Positions 47,411 through 60,136 of a stretch of DNA of 64,000 bases are shown one piece after another. The notes beneath the pieces were generated by a model that was not told the DNA's origin, did not search any database, and saw only the letters and a list, made by a program, of their open reading frames with translations. A program made the position numbers and the translations under genes. The stretch's first letter is position 1. Each line of letters starts with the position of its first letter. Origin of the DNA: Drosophila persimilis (taxonomy: Eukaryota > Arthropoda > Insecta > Diptera > Drosophilidae); the NCBI RefSeq assembly GCF_003286085.1, contig NW_020825294.1:8494001-8558000 (forward strand). The letters are read 5' to 3'.

Positions 47411-49674
47411 GTGTCCACCAATTGCCCGTGGACTTTGAGCCCCGCCAACGGGTTGACATTTTCATTATGGAACCTTTTCTACGTCCCGCCTCCCCGCCTG
47501 TGGTGGTGCCCGTGTTTTCGTGCTCCTTCACGCGCCCCACTGCCACCGGCGACGACAAGTACAGTTAGGTGGGGCTGGGCGGGAGGGCGTGGCCAGCTTT
47601 GGTAGTCACTCAAGCGATTTTCAATGCGTTGACAGTTCGGGCTGTCAATCGCTTTGTGTCCTCCAGTGTAGGTGTTACAACGGGTGACTTGCTGGTCGGC
47701 GGGGCCGTGATCTGTGATTAAGCTGTGAAGTGCCATTGAAGGAGGCATTTCAACTGTCAAGACCACAAAGATTTGCATATCCAGAACATGGAAATTGTCC
47801 ATGAAAATTTTCCCACTGAAACAGTTTTTTTTTAAGGAAGAGACTCAGTCAGTGTGGCTCCTCTCCGACAGAAAGCGCGCACTGCACGATGAGAGTGTAT
47901 GGGAGAGAGAGAGAAAGCGCGTGGACGGCGTTGCGTAGCCAATGCAAATTAATTTGTTCCTTGTGGCTTTATTAATAATCCGATCTAAACCAAATTTGGC
48001 AATCTTCTAGTTATGGTAATTTTCTATGGTTCTGCGTTTTCGGGTTGCCCCAGATTCTCGTCTTTTGTGGGGGCGGAAGGGCGAGGGTTATGTGATACCA
48101 CAGGATTCTGTGTCCATCATTTGGGTCTTCTAGCTTTTAAAGTCGTATAGTCTCTGAGATCTAAACGTTCATCGAAGATCGGTTTAACACTTGATTGTAA
48201 TTTGTAATTACATCCTTTATGATTTCAGCACAATTACGACATCATTTGATAGCTTATCCACATTCCAGCAACAACCTGAACCTAATCTGTAAAATTTCAT
48301 GTATTTTTCCCCCATAGCAAATTACTTGGAAATCACAAATCACATAACCAGCAACTAAAGCAACAGCAACAACATTAGCAGCACCTTCGGAAACAGCACA
48401 CAAAATGTCCAACATCAAATTTCAATTATCGCAGTGGGGCAGAAGGAGCCAGAAGCCAGCCGAGAGCGGCCAGCGGAGAGCAAAAGGCGAGGCGACCCTA
48501 AGAGCAGCAGAGCTCCAAATGGCAGGGCAAGACATGAACAAGTGTCTGGCATCGGGGAGAAAGAAGCAGCCGGAAAAATGAAAATTCAGTCGGGGAAACA
48601 GTCGCAACAAGGAAACAGTACGTAAAGAGCTGGCAGCTGGCTGCCTCTGGAGGCAAACTCTGTTAAACGGCCACGAAAAGTGATTTTCACATGGGCAATT
48701 AATGTTCCAATAAACGATATTCTAGCAACAACAAATTTGTAGCACCAGCAACTGGACTGATGCTGCTGCCGCCGTTTCATGTTGCATGCTGAAAGCACTC
48801 CGGCTGGACCCGCCGCACGTCGCCTCTCGCCACCGCCCGCCACTAGCCAGGAGTTAGCCAGGAAAATGTTATTGAAATTGGCTTTTTATGTTTATGAAAA
48901 CGGCCGCTGAACTGCTCCCTGCTCTCTGGATGGGGATGGAGATGGGGAGTGTTTGCCTTTGGCTCGGATTCCCATCGCCATTCATGCACCCACACCCACA
49001 CTCCTACTCCCGATTGCGATTCCAATCCCGATCCCGATACCGATCCCAATCCAATTTCCATTCCGATTTCGACTCTCGTTAATTACTGCCATTTTCAATC
49101 GTATTTATGCTCACGCCTCGCTCACGTTTTGGCCATCAGCGAGCTGCAACACTCCTTCGGGGAACATCTTGGACGCGTACAGTGCGTGAAAATGTTTGCT
49201 AATTGCCTGTTTTATAGCCACTTTTGCCAGATTTGTGGGCGGCGAGGCATGTATCGGGCCTGCAAGATGTTGTGGCCAAGATCCGATCCTCCGAAAAGGG
49301 GGCACAGCGAAATGTTTGATTTCTAGGGAATTGTGAATGGGTTTCCCCATATGAAATAAATCAACTCTAAATGGACGAAGCAAGAGAGAGAGACTGATGC
49401 CAGTCCCCCTGCCCCGGCCAGTGGAGGGGGACTAAGAACTAGTATTATAAAATGTCACCCAGAAGATATAGGAACAACATAGGACCTGTGAAATGAATAC
49501 TTTTGGCACATTTTTGATAAAAATCTTCAATAAGTTCATATACGGATCAAATTGAACCAGTTCTCTATTCTTTGGTAGAACTTCTTAAGGAAATCCGACA
49601 GGCCGCCGACACATTGTGACCATGGGAAGCATACATTCCTGCAGCAACCCAGATTCCGCGGAAATTTCCATGCA

Positions 49675-49697
49675 CCAGCAGCAGCAGCAGCAGCAGC
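49675..49697. repeat. (CAG)7 trinucleotide repeat
   Basis: A pure CAG run continuing into CGGCGG, outside any recognised gene. Confidence 0.9.
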
Positions 49698-50090
49698 GGC
49701 GGCATTATTCGTCTCGGAAAATCTCAATTAAGCTGTCTGCCCTTCTGAGCAACCTGTGGTGGTGGCAGCCACTACCAAGGCTGCCGAAAAAACTTAACTA
49801 TCTATAACTATTTATATGGTGTGGCTGTTGGGCCCCTGCCGGGTCTGGGCAGCATTCCAGCAGTTTGCTACATGCAAATCTTCCGAATTCAGCTAGTGGC
49901 AAGTCGTCGCAAGTCGTCTCGTCGTCCCTTGGCGGCTGTTGTGCCGCTTGTGTTGGGGCTTTTGGGCCACAAACCAGCACTTAGGCTGGCTTTGATTTGA
50001 AGTTCGTGTCCCTATGCGAACCCTCTGCAGCGACTGAATGGCTGACTGACTAACTGACTGGCTAACACCTTGGATTGTGAATCGGGCCCA

Positions 50091-50143
50091 GAGTCCCAGT
50101 CGCAGTCCCGGTCCCAGTCACAGTCCCAGTCCCAGTCCCGGTA
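50091..50143. repeat. (CAGTCC)n hexanucleotide array
   Basis: About eight CAGTCC/CGGTCC units. A second array of the same unit lies at about 50620-50652, some 500 bases away, suggesting repeated local expansion of one motif. Confidence 0.9.
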
Positions 50144-51978
50144 CCGGTCTGATCTCTGCTTGAGTGAGTGATTACAGTTGTGTTTGGCTGGAAGTCGGTC
50201 GGTCGGCTGGTCGGCTGGTCGCTCCAACAGGTTACCCATGGGAAATCTTACGAGAGTTGAGGAGAGGAGACCAATTACCTGGCCCAGCTTCGGGTACGGG
50301 TTTTGCTGCTGATTTTGATTTTGAAATTTGAACTTGAGGCTAAAGGTAAAAATTGTTTGTCGAGTAATTGCCGCATAACGAGCTGGAGTCGAAGGCAGCT
50401 TGGATCTGGAGGTTTTTGCAAATGTCGAGAGACTAGCCTTCAGGGCACAAGAGTTGGGTTGGCGTTGCACTTTGCTCTGGCTCTGGCTATGGCTCTTGTT
50501 GCGGAGGTTGCTATTTCGTTTCTGTTGCAACTGGTGCTGCTGCTGCTGCTGCCCACAACATTACGTTGGGTGCGTTAGAATCGACCAAGTGGGGCACCGG
50601 CACCGGCACCGACTCAGACCAGTCCCAGTCCCAGTCTTAGTCCCAGTCTCAGTTTAGGTGCAAACAACAACCAACGCCCCAGCTGAAGTCGTGCAAATAC
50701 CACAAGCAGCACACAGCAACAGCAACAGCAACAGCCTCATGATAGCCAGCGTCAGGTGCATTTCCATCAGCGATAATGCCATGTTGCTGTTGTTGCATCG
50801 ATTGCGGAAAACTTGCAACAGGCTGCTGTTGTTGCCGCTGCTGCTGCTGCTGCCACTGACGCTGACGCTGCTGCAGAGAGCTATCAAAGTTGCCAGATCA
50901 AAAGACCCAACAATTGTCTGAAATTTTCGTTTTCGACTTCGACTGTGTGAGGCATATTATTTGCACTTTATTATCACGTTAGCCAAATGAGCGAAACGTG
51001 CAGATCACTGCAGAGTGGAGACGCTGCTGGAGGGAGCGGGGGGCGAATCAGCACCCCAGTGGCTCCCCCACCTTTGACCTTTTGTGGCCAGCTGGCGATT
51101 GATAAGACAGGGCTACCTTAATCCCCCCAAAAATTCTTCCAATTCCGACTGCGAAAGAGAGCGGTGTGCCTGGTGGGGCTGTTCAGTGGGTGTGGAATTG
51201 TGCTGGGAGGCGGGGACGAAATCGAAGTACGAAATCTGGTTCTTAAATACGTTAAATCTCTGCGAGGCATTTCACATTAGTCTCAGCCAAAATTCGAATT
51301 TCGATTCTCATAGCAGCGCCCAGAAATGCAATTGCCATTCGTATAACTTGTAGATTACATTTGAGCTTTTCAGCATACGAGTATACGAGTGCACTCCCAG
51401 TATCTGGGTTAGTTCATGTGGGTCATGGGGGCTGCTAATGGGTTGCCCCCGGCGGAATAATCAATAGTAGCTGTTCCCACTCTTAGGGGGGGATTGGGGC
51501 ATCCGCCCACCTTCTCGCCCACATTCTCTCACGCATGGAGATTCTCGCCATAGCAACCGGCTCCATCAATCATTATATTTGTCCCTGAAATCAAACGCAA
51601 AAAGCATCCTGTTGAACAGGCCAACAGAAACGAGAGGAAAGTGTTCCACTTCCGGTCGGACATTCCAATGCCCAGCAACAGATATCTCGACACAGAGACG
51701 GAGAGGCAGAGAGACGGAGAGAACGGGAAAGGAATTGCGAATGAGAGTGAAATGTGGGAAACAAGGTCAGGGCAAACCGAAATGAGAACAGTCGCCAGAA
51801 GGGTCCTTGAGCCACAAGCGAATCAAGGACATGGCTCACATACTCGCACAGGGGATGACAGGGGCTGACAGGGGATGGAGAGAGAGAGAGAGCGCGCCGC
51901 AGATGGCGAGAGAGTGCGCGCAGCTGCTGGCTGCCATGGCAAAAGCCCTGTTTTTGCGCTCAATCAATTCTCACTCTG

Positions 51979-52030
51979 TTGCTGCTGCTGCTGCTGCTGC
52001 TGGTGCGTCTGCTGCTGCGGCTGCTGCTCG
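51979..52030. repeat. (GCT)n interrupted repeat
   Basis: Two GCT runs separated by GGTGCGTCT. In the plus frame they give poly-Ala, in others poly-Cys or poly-Leu; no gene is supported. Confidence 0.9.
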
Positions 52031-53249
52031 CCTGGTAGACGAAGGCGCCAAAATTCAACATTTTCACTTGTGTGCGTGTCTCGCTCGGGGCTCGGCAGGA
52101 GGCGGTCGCCTGTGGCAAGGGAGGGGGCAAGCAGAGGCAGGTGAGTGGTGGATTTGGAGTTGCTCACTTGAGCAGCATCCCACCCCACCCCAACCCAGCC
52201 CATCCCACAGCCAAGGGAGAAACGTACATGCACCCCATCCCAGGCGGAAACTACTTTTCGAGCAGTTGCGGATAATCCCATTTGCAGCAGTCGCGACTCG
52301 GTTTTTTTGCCTCTCGCCTCAAACAAATGTTAGGGATTTAAATTTTATATATTTTTTATACACCGAGAGAGAGAAGATTGGCTCAAGTGCACGACATAGC
52401 GTAGATTTTACTTCTCAAATGTAACGGGCTCGCAGAACCCGCCAGCCCACCGAGCGCTGCCGTCCGTCCGGCACTCAATCCACCCCTCTCGCAGCAGCCC
52501 TCTCGCTCTCACCCTCACTATCACCCTCCGTTCGGACAGTGGGTGGTGGGGCTGCTAGTCAGGGCCGCGCCTCTGCCGCCACACACAAGCACAGGGCACA
52601 TCACATTATCACAGCGACACGCATTTTAGGCGAACAGGCAACCAAAGCAGCCAGCAGCATCACGCATACTAAACTAGGAGATGCTGTTCTATCGATGCGG
52701 CATGCAGCATTCCACCCAGTGCCACCCCCCGCCACTACTGGCACCCCCGCGCCCCCACCTCACCAGAAGTCCCCAAAATATACGGGTAAACATTTTCCAC
52801 TCACGCGCACACAAATATGTATCTACTCTCTCTCGCACACACACGCGCACCTCACGCACACACGGGGAGACAGAACCGGGAGACTGACTTGCGGATGGTG
52901 TAGAAACTGGAACAGAAGCGCAGAGTTCCGGAGGAGGCGAGCACGTGAATTCCCGATTTTTGATTTTCCCCCAGAGCGGGGGCTGGCGTCGAAAAAGGGA
53001 TACCGTGCACGATCCAACATACTCCATCTAATATAAACATAAATGTTTCTTAACTTTTAGAGATAGCTGATAACTTTACTACAAGGAAAGGATACTCTAA
53101 GGATACTTCCTAGCCGCCTGATAGTTTCCTCTAACTCAACACGCATACCCCTCCATCAATCCCTCCATCACAGGGTAGCAGTTGCGAGCCACAGCTTTGT
53201 TTTTGTCATAATTCCTGCTGTGTGGGTGGATGGATGACTTGCCTCAAAG

Positions 53250-53312
53250 AGAACCAGAGAGAGAGACAGAGAGAGAGAGAGAGACACACACTGAGAGTGA
53301 GAGAGAGAGAGC
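53250..53312. repeat. (GA)n purine tract
   Basis: About 60 bases of GA units with ACACACAC interruptions, providing many GAGAG sites of the kind bound by GAGA factor. Confidence 0.85.
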
Positions 53313-56300
53313 AAAGCTCCAGCTCCTCTCATCAACTATCATCTAACGGGGACCCAGCCTCCACTGCCACGCGACGGGCTCCTCTCCAGAATCCTAATCA
53401 AATAGTGGTAAAAATTCCAGCGCGGCTCCTGTTTCCTCCTGTTTCATGCTTCCTCTTCCTGGCCCACAACGCTACGCGCTTTCGCTGGCCGGCATCGATT
53501 TTCACACGCCTCTTGGGAAATGATAAGAATGCCAAAAGTTCCAGGCACGCATAAACCATGTGTAGCTGTGCCCGAATGCTGATTCCGCCATATCCTTGCT
53601 ATCCCGGCATCCCGGCTGTGTTGGGGCAGGCCATGGCAGGCTCCGCTCCTGTTCGTTGTGTAGGCTACCGAGCCGAGTCGATCGATGGAAATTTCTTTAC
53701 ACTCATTTTTGATAAGCGTGCGTGGCAGTGGGTGGCGGCACGACAGCACTGCTGTGCGTGTATTTACTATTGATAGGGGAACTGATTCGGTGGAGTGCCC
53801 CCCACTCGAGATTTGATGGGTGTTTCAAGATTGTGGATTGCCTAATAGCTTGTTTTATGACAAATATTTGCTTTGCACTTGAAAAAGAGTAAATATGCTT
53901 ACCCTTCACAGGCTGACAAATTTGTAAGCAAAGAGCGGCTGACTTCCCCTTCAATCTTGATTGAAAGAGGCCATCCATCTTGGGCACTGCACTTTCTAAG
54001 CCAATCTGCGGATGCTGGGCATCGGCTGGCCCAGTCTTTGAACCTGATATCCCTACTTATGACGCTAAATCCGTTACAAACTCGTGAATCGTCTGGCTTG
54101 GAAAACAGAAAACGCAGAGCAGGAGAACCCGACTCCAGCTCGGCCAGAGTTCGTGACATGGCATCAACAGTTTGTCATTAAACATTTCGACAATAATTTG
54201 CTTTGTGCTCGCCTTTATACGTATGTACATCTTTTGATTCGCATTTCTTTCTCTCCGCTGACTTCTGACTTCCCGAATTGTAACCGTAGACGACGGGCCT
54301 GGACGGTCGGGACGGGACGGGTCTTGAGATTGTTATGGCATTTACATAAAATATAAGTGGGTCTCCTGCCCCCCGTCCGCCGGTTTGCGCAGCACACTGC
54401 ACAATTATTAGTGGACCTATGCGGGGACCTGTCTATTGTGTCTGGAAAAACGCTGGCCACGATCTTCCCCCCTTTGTTATTGTCAATAGGAGTACGAGTC
54501 TTTGTTCTGCTCTGCTCTGCTTTCGAGACTGCACTCTGCGACTTCCTAAAGGCATTAAAGGCCTTACGTATCAGGCAGCAATCGACTTTTGCTACTTGTC
54601 GCTGCCTCTCGAGTCGATTGTTATGCAAAGAGGGCTGCTCAGGTTGCGTATACGACGTGTGTTTCCATACGGCGAGCGATTAGAAGCTGTCATGTGTGAA
54701 CTCTAGAAGAACCTCTTGGTGTCGGGTGCCGGGTGCCTGGTGCCGTGTGCCTGTTGCCTGCTGTCTGGGCCCCTGCCTAGACAACGAGCCCTGACAACGT
54801 GGCAGCCCTGACCCGCTTAGTGAGCGTTATCGGCATCAAGAAAACGTAGGTCGCTCCTTCGCTCGTCGTTCGTCGTTCGCCAATAAAACAAATTAAAGTC
54901 AACAATTGACGGCAGTTAGGACCTGGAGCTACTTGCCTTGAAAGCCCCGACCACAATCGCTGTGGCTGTGGCTCTATGTCTGGCTCTGATACAGCTCGCC
55001 TGACTCCCCGACGCTTATCAGCGGCCTCATCGATGGCGCGACCATTTGGCAATAATATTTTGTAGCTGCATTCATACTAACTGCAATCGTTTGCCTCCAG
55101 TTGCACTTTTCTAGTGGCAGCCGTTGCCTTGCGCCGCTGCCAGACTCCGGCTCTATTCGGATTTGCATTTTGCGTTGCTGCTTGGCTGCTTGGCTGCTTG
55201 ACTGCCTGCCTGCCTGACAGTGAATAATTTGCCATTTGACTTCGATTTTGCGTTCCGTTTGCCTAATGACTGTGAATAGCGCACAGCCGAGGCGAAGGGA
55301 GCCAGCGCGAGCCCTTGGCGGCTGGCAGCGAAGCCTGCAGCCGGGGGGCCAAAGCAATCACATAATGAGGGAATAGTTTCGAATACAATAGTCAAATGGG
55401 TAAATGATCTTGATAGATCTACAGAGTTTCAAATTGTGTTGCTTTTTGGGTTCAATCTTGAAGGAACTTTATGCTCATACTAGCCTGAGAGCTTGATGCT
55501 TCCTCGCTTGAGGATTACTCAAAGAAAGCAATCACTTTGATAGGACAGTATTCGCCTTCAAGAGTGTAAGTGCACATGGTGGCTCAATGGTTCAATACTC
55601 CTCTTTCTTCAATCAATAACCTACCGCATTGATTTCGCTTTCCTTTCGCTTTCGGACAGCGTGCAGACACTCTTCGACAGCTCTTGTGGAATTCCAAGAA
55701 ATGGATTTATATACATTTTATCACCTGAGATTGCCCAGCAGACGGATTTCAAAGAAATTCGCTCGACCATTTGCATTCGAGGTGCTTGTGCCGGGGCAGA
55801 TAACTCCGTATTAATGAGTTCAACGGAATCGGCATCCCCATCGAAGTTTGTGGGCTAAGGTCAATGCTGGGGCTGGATAGGATAGATGCAGTTTCCCTTT
55901 GGCGAAGGGAGAAAGAAAACGCACTTTCGGGCACTGCTTCGGCGATGATTTCATCGATTTCATCAGCCAAAAACATGCAAATGCGAGCATCTAGAGAGAT
56001 CGCATGCATACTAAGCGGCAGCTAAAAATTGAAAGCGATTATCGATGCGGTTCAAATATTTATCGATATGTAAATGGAGCCAAGCCACCGATCACCGATC
56101 GCCGATCATGCGATACGGAAAGAGTCATTGCGCCGCAAACTATTGCAGTACAAATCACATTTTTTATTTTTGATGGAAGAGGCCCCGGCCCCTCCGTAAC
56201 CCTTTCTGGCCAGGGTGCAATGCACCAAACGCTATTTCAGGGACAGTGTCCAGCCCCAGCCACAGCCACAGCCACAGTACGATCCCCAGCCCGATCCCGA

Positions 56301-57533
56301 GCAGGGAACGTGTGCTTCTGGGAGTGGGAGGAGGTACAGTCGAACACCTTGAACCTAAGCTGACCGATGTGTGGGGGCTGGGGCCTAATTTATGCACTAA
56401 GCATCTTATTAGATATTCTAAATTCAATTCTAGCGATCAATGCATTCGTCTGCCTGCAGACTTGCCCCGAAAGTTGTTCCTCAAACGTTCTGCCAGCCTC
56501 AGTCCCAGCTTCGCTTCGCTTCTGTTCTGTGGAGTTCTATGGTGTTCTGTTCACACCAAATGTGTGTCATATATGCATGAGATTTTTGGCGCCTGTTTTC
56601 TGGCATACGAAATCTAGCATCGCATCGTATCGCATCGCATCGAAATGCAAACAAATGAATTCCCCCTCTCTAATGCGCCTCGAAAGGTGCCAGCAAGTCG
56701 GCGAAATTCCTTTAATGCGCCTCGACTCTGGTTCAACGTTTGACATTGATATTGATATTGACATGTGCCAAGGCTCGCTGCGGTACGGCACGGTACGGTA
56801 CGGTCCGGTACGGGACTATTATCCATCTATCAGTTCCATCGGATCTCCGGCGAATGGCTCGCGTTTAGCGCCATGCGGGCGCAGCATGCGAAAACATCGA
56901 TTCCCAGGGTTTCCTCTCCAGCATCCTCTGTTTGTGCTTATTTCTTGCACTGAGGTGTTTTGTTGGCCAACGACAAACATGTGCTGGGCATGTGTGGCGA
57001 CTGTCCTACCATCGAGCCTCAGTCGAGACGTAGGTGTGACGGTCAGTCGGGGTCTTGACTGTTGGCCAGGGAAATGATAACAGATAGTCGTAGGAGACAG
57101 GAGAGAGGAGAGAGGAGGTTGCTTATGCTTCAGAGAGGATGCAAAACTAATATTTTTAAAACTTAAAACTCATAGGAAATGACCCAATAATAGGGCCTTG
57201 CCCTCCTGTCTACCCATGGGAATTATATTATTCCTAACTGTTGTTCTGTTGTTCTAGGAAAATCATCCTCGAGCTGGGAATATGTTCGTGAATCTTCAGG
57301 TCTTTTCCAAGGGTGGTCCTCCGTCATACCTCCGACTTCGCCAGGCTCTTCTGGCCCATGCCAAGTGTGCATTTTCCCACCAGGGCCAACAGGGCCGAGA
57401 TAGAAGCGCCCTTACCTTCACCTTCACCTTCACCTTCGCGTTTTCACACGTGATGGAACTCCGGCGGGGACTGGAAAATCAAGCAGAGCTGCATGGCGCA
57501 CGGGAGGGCGAGGGCGAGCCAACAGAGCCAACA

Positions 57534-58301
57534 CACATGTGTGACCAAGTCGCTTCCAGAGCACGTACTACGCGAAGGTGCGAGTCCTTGGATTCCCATT
57601 CTCTGCCATGTTGTGCCACATGATAATGTTTTGTGCTTTTCCCGTAGCGCCAGGAAAGGAATTTCTCAAGGCGAGAATTCTCCCAACTCGCACATTACGG
57701 CGGCGAGGGAGACGGCGCTCGAAAAAACACACGAGCCAACGTTACATATGTTCCGGGGCGGGCGTGTCCGAGTCCGCAAAGGAATTTCTCATTTCCCACG
57801 GCGAATCCCACACATCCCATGTGTTTAGGGAGTTTATTCTTGCCTTTGGTTTTTTGCCTCGCAGGGGAAAAATCTGCCTCGCAGCGAGACATGTGAGAAC
57901 TTCCCGACATGTGGCCCCTGGCCAGTACTCGGTAGCCAGTAGCTGGTAGTCGGTAGCGAACCGAGCGCACTGATCATCATTAGGCCGCTCAACGCACAAA
58001 GTGCGGTCATCTCGAGTGGACAGGTTGTAACGAGGAGGACACTCCTACGGCTCCGGGCCTCACAGACCTCACACTTGACTCTATGCGCCGGCGCAGGCGC
58101 AGGCGCAGTCGCAGGCTTCCGCACAGGTACGTGCAGAGGCCGAGGCAGAGGCAAATAAGAGGCGAGGTGAGAACAGGTAAACATTTGCCAATATCTTCCG
58201 ATGCGATGCCCCGACGCGTGTCCGTGGCTGTGTCCGTGGCCGTGTCAGGTGCCTGTTATGATTGCTCAACGACGGGTGTGAAGTGGTCGCCGTCCTACCT
58301 G
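57534..58301. promoter_or_regulatory. Candidate early mesoderm enhancer (Twist/Zelda sites)
   Basis: Five CAYATG E-boxes of the Twist type lie within 380 bases: 57534-57541 (CACATGTG), 57745-57750 (CATATG), 57818-57823, 57890-57895 and 57908-57913 (CATGTG). Three CAGGTA-core Zelda/TAGteam sites follow within 180 bases: 58124-58130 (CAGGTAC), 58174-58180 (CAGGTAA) and 58295-58301 (CTACCTG, the reverse of CAGGTAG). Dorsal-like G-rich sites are only partial matches (for example GGGGAAAAATC near 57874). In D. melanogaster the distal (shadow) snail enhancer lies at Tim17b2, and this cluster is immediately downstream of Tim17b2 here. The snail gene itself is not in the window. Confidence 0.4.
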
Positions 58302-58392
58302 TATCCGGTAATGCAATCAAATCAGTAATGCAATTGCGAGTGCGGGAGTCAATAATTAAGTTGACTTTACTGACATGAAAATAAACGGTAAT

Positions 58393-58908
58393 TTAGGTGG
58401 ATATGTTGGCGCTGGCGGCGCCGAAGGTGAACTCATCCCGGCCGCCTTGGGGATCTGGCGAGCTGCCGGGCGGCGCTGGGTTGCGGAACTGATCCGCCGA
58501 GATGCGCGTGAAGAGGATGCCAACGCCCTCGATTAAGGTTAGGAGAAGGCCCCCGACGACGGCGCTGCAGGCCATGGAAACCTTTCCGTTGCGACCGGCC
58601 AGGATGCCGCCGGTGATGGCGCCGCTCATGATCGAGTTCCAGGGATCCTCCTTCTGGCGCATGTGCACCAAGGTGCAGTCCACGACGCTGAAGACTCCGC
58701 CCCAGGCGGAAAAGTTGGCCGCTATGCCGGGCGCGCGCAACTTCATGGCTGCCACGCCGCCCATGACGCGGCGCCCCATGCCCTGGGGCGCGTTCCGGAA
58801 ACCCTTGATTGCCTGGAAGAAGCCACTCCCAATCAAGCCCATGGCGAAGGCTCCGCCGCAATCGTCCACAATGCGATTGGGGCACGGCTCACGCGAGTAC
58901 TCTTCCAT
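58393..58908 (-). CDS. Tim17b2: Mitochondrial import subunit Tim17
   Basis: A 171-residue intronless Tim17, the core membrane subunit of the TIM23 complex that moves or laterally inserts presequence proteins at the mitochondrial inner membrane. The N-terminus [20 protein letters not shown] is the family hallmark with C9 and C17. Four membrane helices lie near 15-34, 62-80, 92-110 and 112-133, with a second conserved cysteine pair partner at C78 and the motifs GGFRNAP-type (36-41) and KEDPWNS (86-92). Acidic residues D16, D77 and E127 match positions important for translocation in yeast Tim17. The ATG at 58908 lies in a TCAAG-ATG-G context. The tail after 133 is Pro/Gly/Ser-rich and variable. 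Choice of the b2 paralogue rests on lace being nearby. No close poly(A) signal was found. Confidence 0.93.
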   Translation of the reverse strand: MEEYSREPCPNRIVDDCGGAFAMGLIGSGFFQAIKGFRNAPQGMGRRVMGGVAAMKLRAPGIAANFSAWGGVFSVVDCTLVHMRQKEDPWNSIMSGAITGGILAGRNGKVSMACSAVVGGLLLTLIEGVGILFTRISADQFRNPAPPGSSPDPQGGRDEFTFGAASANIST

Positions 58909-58953
58909 CTTGACAAAAAGTATTACGCTTTAAAAACGGCAAAATTATACAGA

Positions 58954-58959
58954 TTTATA
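58954..58959 (-). promoter_or_regulatory. Possible TATA box of Tim17b2
   Basis: TATAAA on the minus strand, 46-51 bases upstream of the Tim17b2 ATG. It would imply a very short 5' UTR of about 20 bases. The surroundings are AT-rich, so this may be fortuitous. Confidence 0.25.
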
Positions 58960-58989
58960 GAAATTTTCCTACTCTACTCCGTACGTGTT

Positions 58990-60130
58990 ATCCACGGCAC
59001 TTGGAAAACTGGACTCCGACTACTACAAACGTATGGATTCGATAAATGATTCAATACAGGCCTGAACGTCAATGGAGAAACGAATCAAGTGTCTCGGGCT
59101 GCTGAGACGGAGAAGGTTGGGCCGGATCCCCTTTCCCCCTGAAAGCAAACAGAAACACACACAATTATTGTATAATATCGAAGCACTTGGCACACATTAG
59201 CATACAGAAACCGCGATGAACAGAACAGCAAGACGGAGGCAAAGCAAACAGACGGTCAGCATCGGATCGTTTCTGCCCCGGACAGAGGGGGAACTGGGGA
59301 GAACTTTGATAAGCATGGCACACAAAAAGGTTAAAAAGCACGAATGTCGGAACGTAGTTAACCATAAATTTTACTGCCGCACGGGGCTGCGCAGCTGGAC
59401 AACATTGGAGGGGGATGGGGATGGGGATGGGGATGGCTGGGGCAGCCTTTTCCAAAGACGCAGTTCGTACAATGGGAAATGGTGGGAAACGGAAACAATG
59501 AGACCGATTGTCGTCGTCCGATAGGACAGCAGTTGCGTTCCAGAAAGAGAAGCTTACGATTGCATGCATAATTATCACGCGGGCATAATCGAAATTTTGA
59601 TTCGGCTGGCGGTTGGCGCAACTGTGTTTGCTCTGCTCAAAACATGGACTGGGATGGGGCCGGGGACGGGGACTGGTACTGGGGTGAGTCTTCAGACCCG
59701 CCCGTTCTATCGTTTCGTTTACCGATGACTATCGCCGCTCGCTGTCACACAACAAGGTGTCAAACAGTATTGACAAATGAAAGTGAAACTCCAATTTCAA
59801 ACTGAAACCAAAAATAGAATTCAAAATCGATGGAGTAACGGGGACACCTGGACACACACGTTGTCGTTGTCCCGATCGATGGCCGGTTAGGATAGCGCCA
59901 CCACTCTCCACACTCTCCACACCATTGTCTCTCTCTCTCTCCGCGAGCCACGCCGATTGTCTGTCAAGTTGACATGTAAATCGTTAGAACGTGTTGGATT
60001 GATTGTTCCGCCCCGACGCACCAGTCTGCTATCTGGGATCATTTGTCAGGAAATTGCCGCCCGATAAACTCTTGTATAATTTGTAATTGTTGATACGCGG
60101 TATAGCCCCCGGTGGCGAACGGGGCACATT
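58990..60130. other. Tim17b2 upstream flank, no gene seen
   Basis: Non-coding. It contains a GGGGAT array at 59408-59432 and TCTCTC runs near 59925-59940. Open frames here have no domain. Confidence 0.5.
59408..59432. repeat. (GGGGAT)4 repeat
   Basis: Four direct GGGGAT units, with regular G4 runs on the plus strand. Confidence 0.9.
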
Positions 60131-60136
60131 GTTGGA

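Larger units (their letters stand above)
45382..57480. other. Intergenic, simple-repeat rich
   Basis: Twelve kilobases without a supportable gene between the candidate peptide and the Tim17b2 flank. Purine (GA)n, CAG, GCT and CAGTCC arrays are frequent and create long spurious frames (for example plus 51807-52424 and plus 56367-57077). The stretch 51.5-53.3 kb is especially rich in GAGAG (GAGA-factor/Trl type) sites and CA repeats, the look of a promoter-proximal or Polycomb-type regulatory block. Confidence 0.5.

Noticed and set aside
47197..47568. 123-codon ATG frame with a poly-proline run
   Set aside because: It depends on the exact length of a C24 tract and includes GTT/GAT repeats. The C-terminal part looks mildly codon-like, but support is too weak.
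50654..50887. Minus frame with a signal-peptide-like Leu run
   Set aside because: The Leu run is a translated CTGTTG repeat; the predicted product is only about 42 residues from a good ATG.
51807..52424. 205-codon frame with poly-Ala
   Set aside because: Driven by GCT repeats; no domain, and flanked by GA tracts.
56367..57077. 236-codon plus-strand frame
   Set aside because: It begins at GTG, passes through ATCGC, GATATT and GGTAC repeats, and shows no domain.
58502..58933. 143-codon plus-strand frame
   Set aside because: Antisense shadow of Tim17b2 caused by its GC-rich codons.
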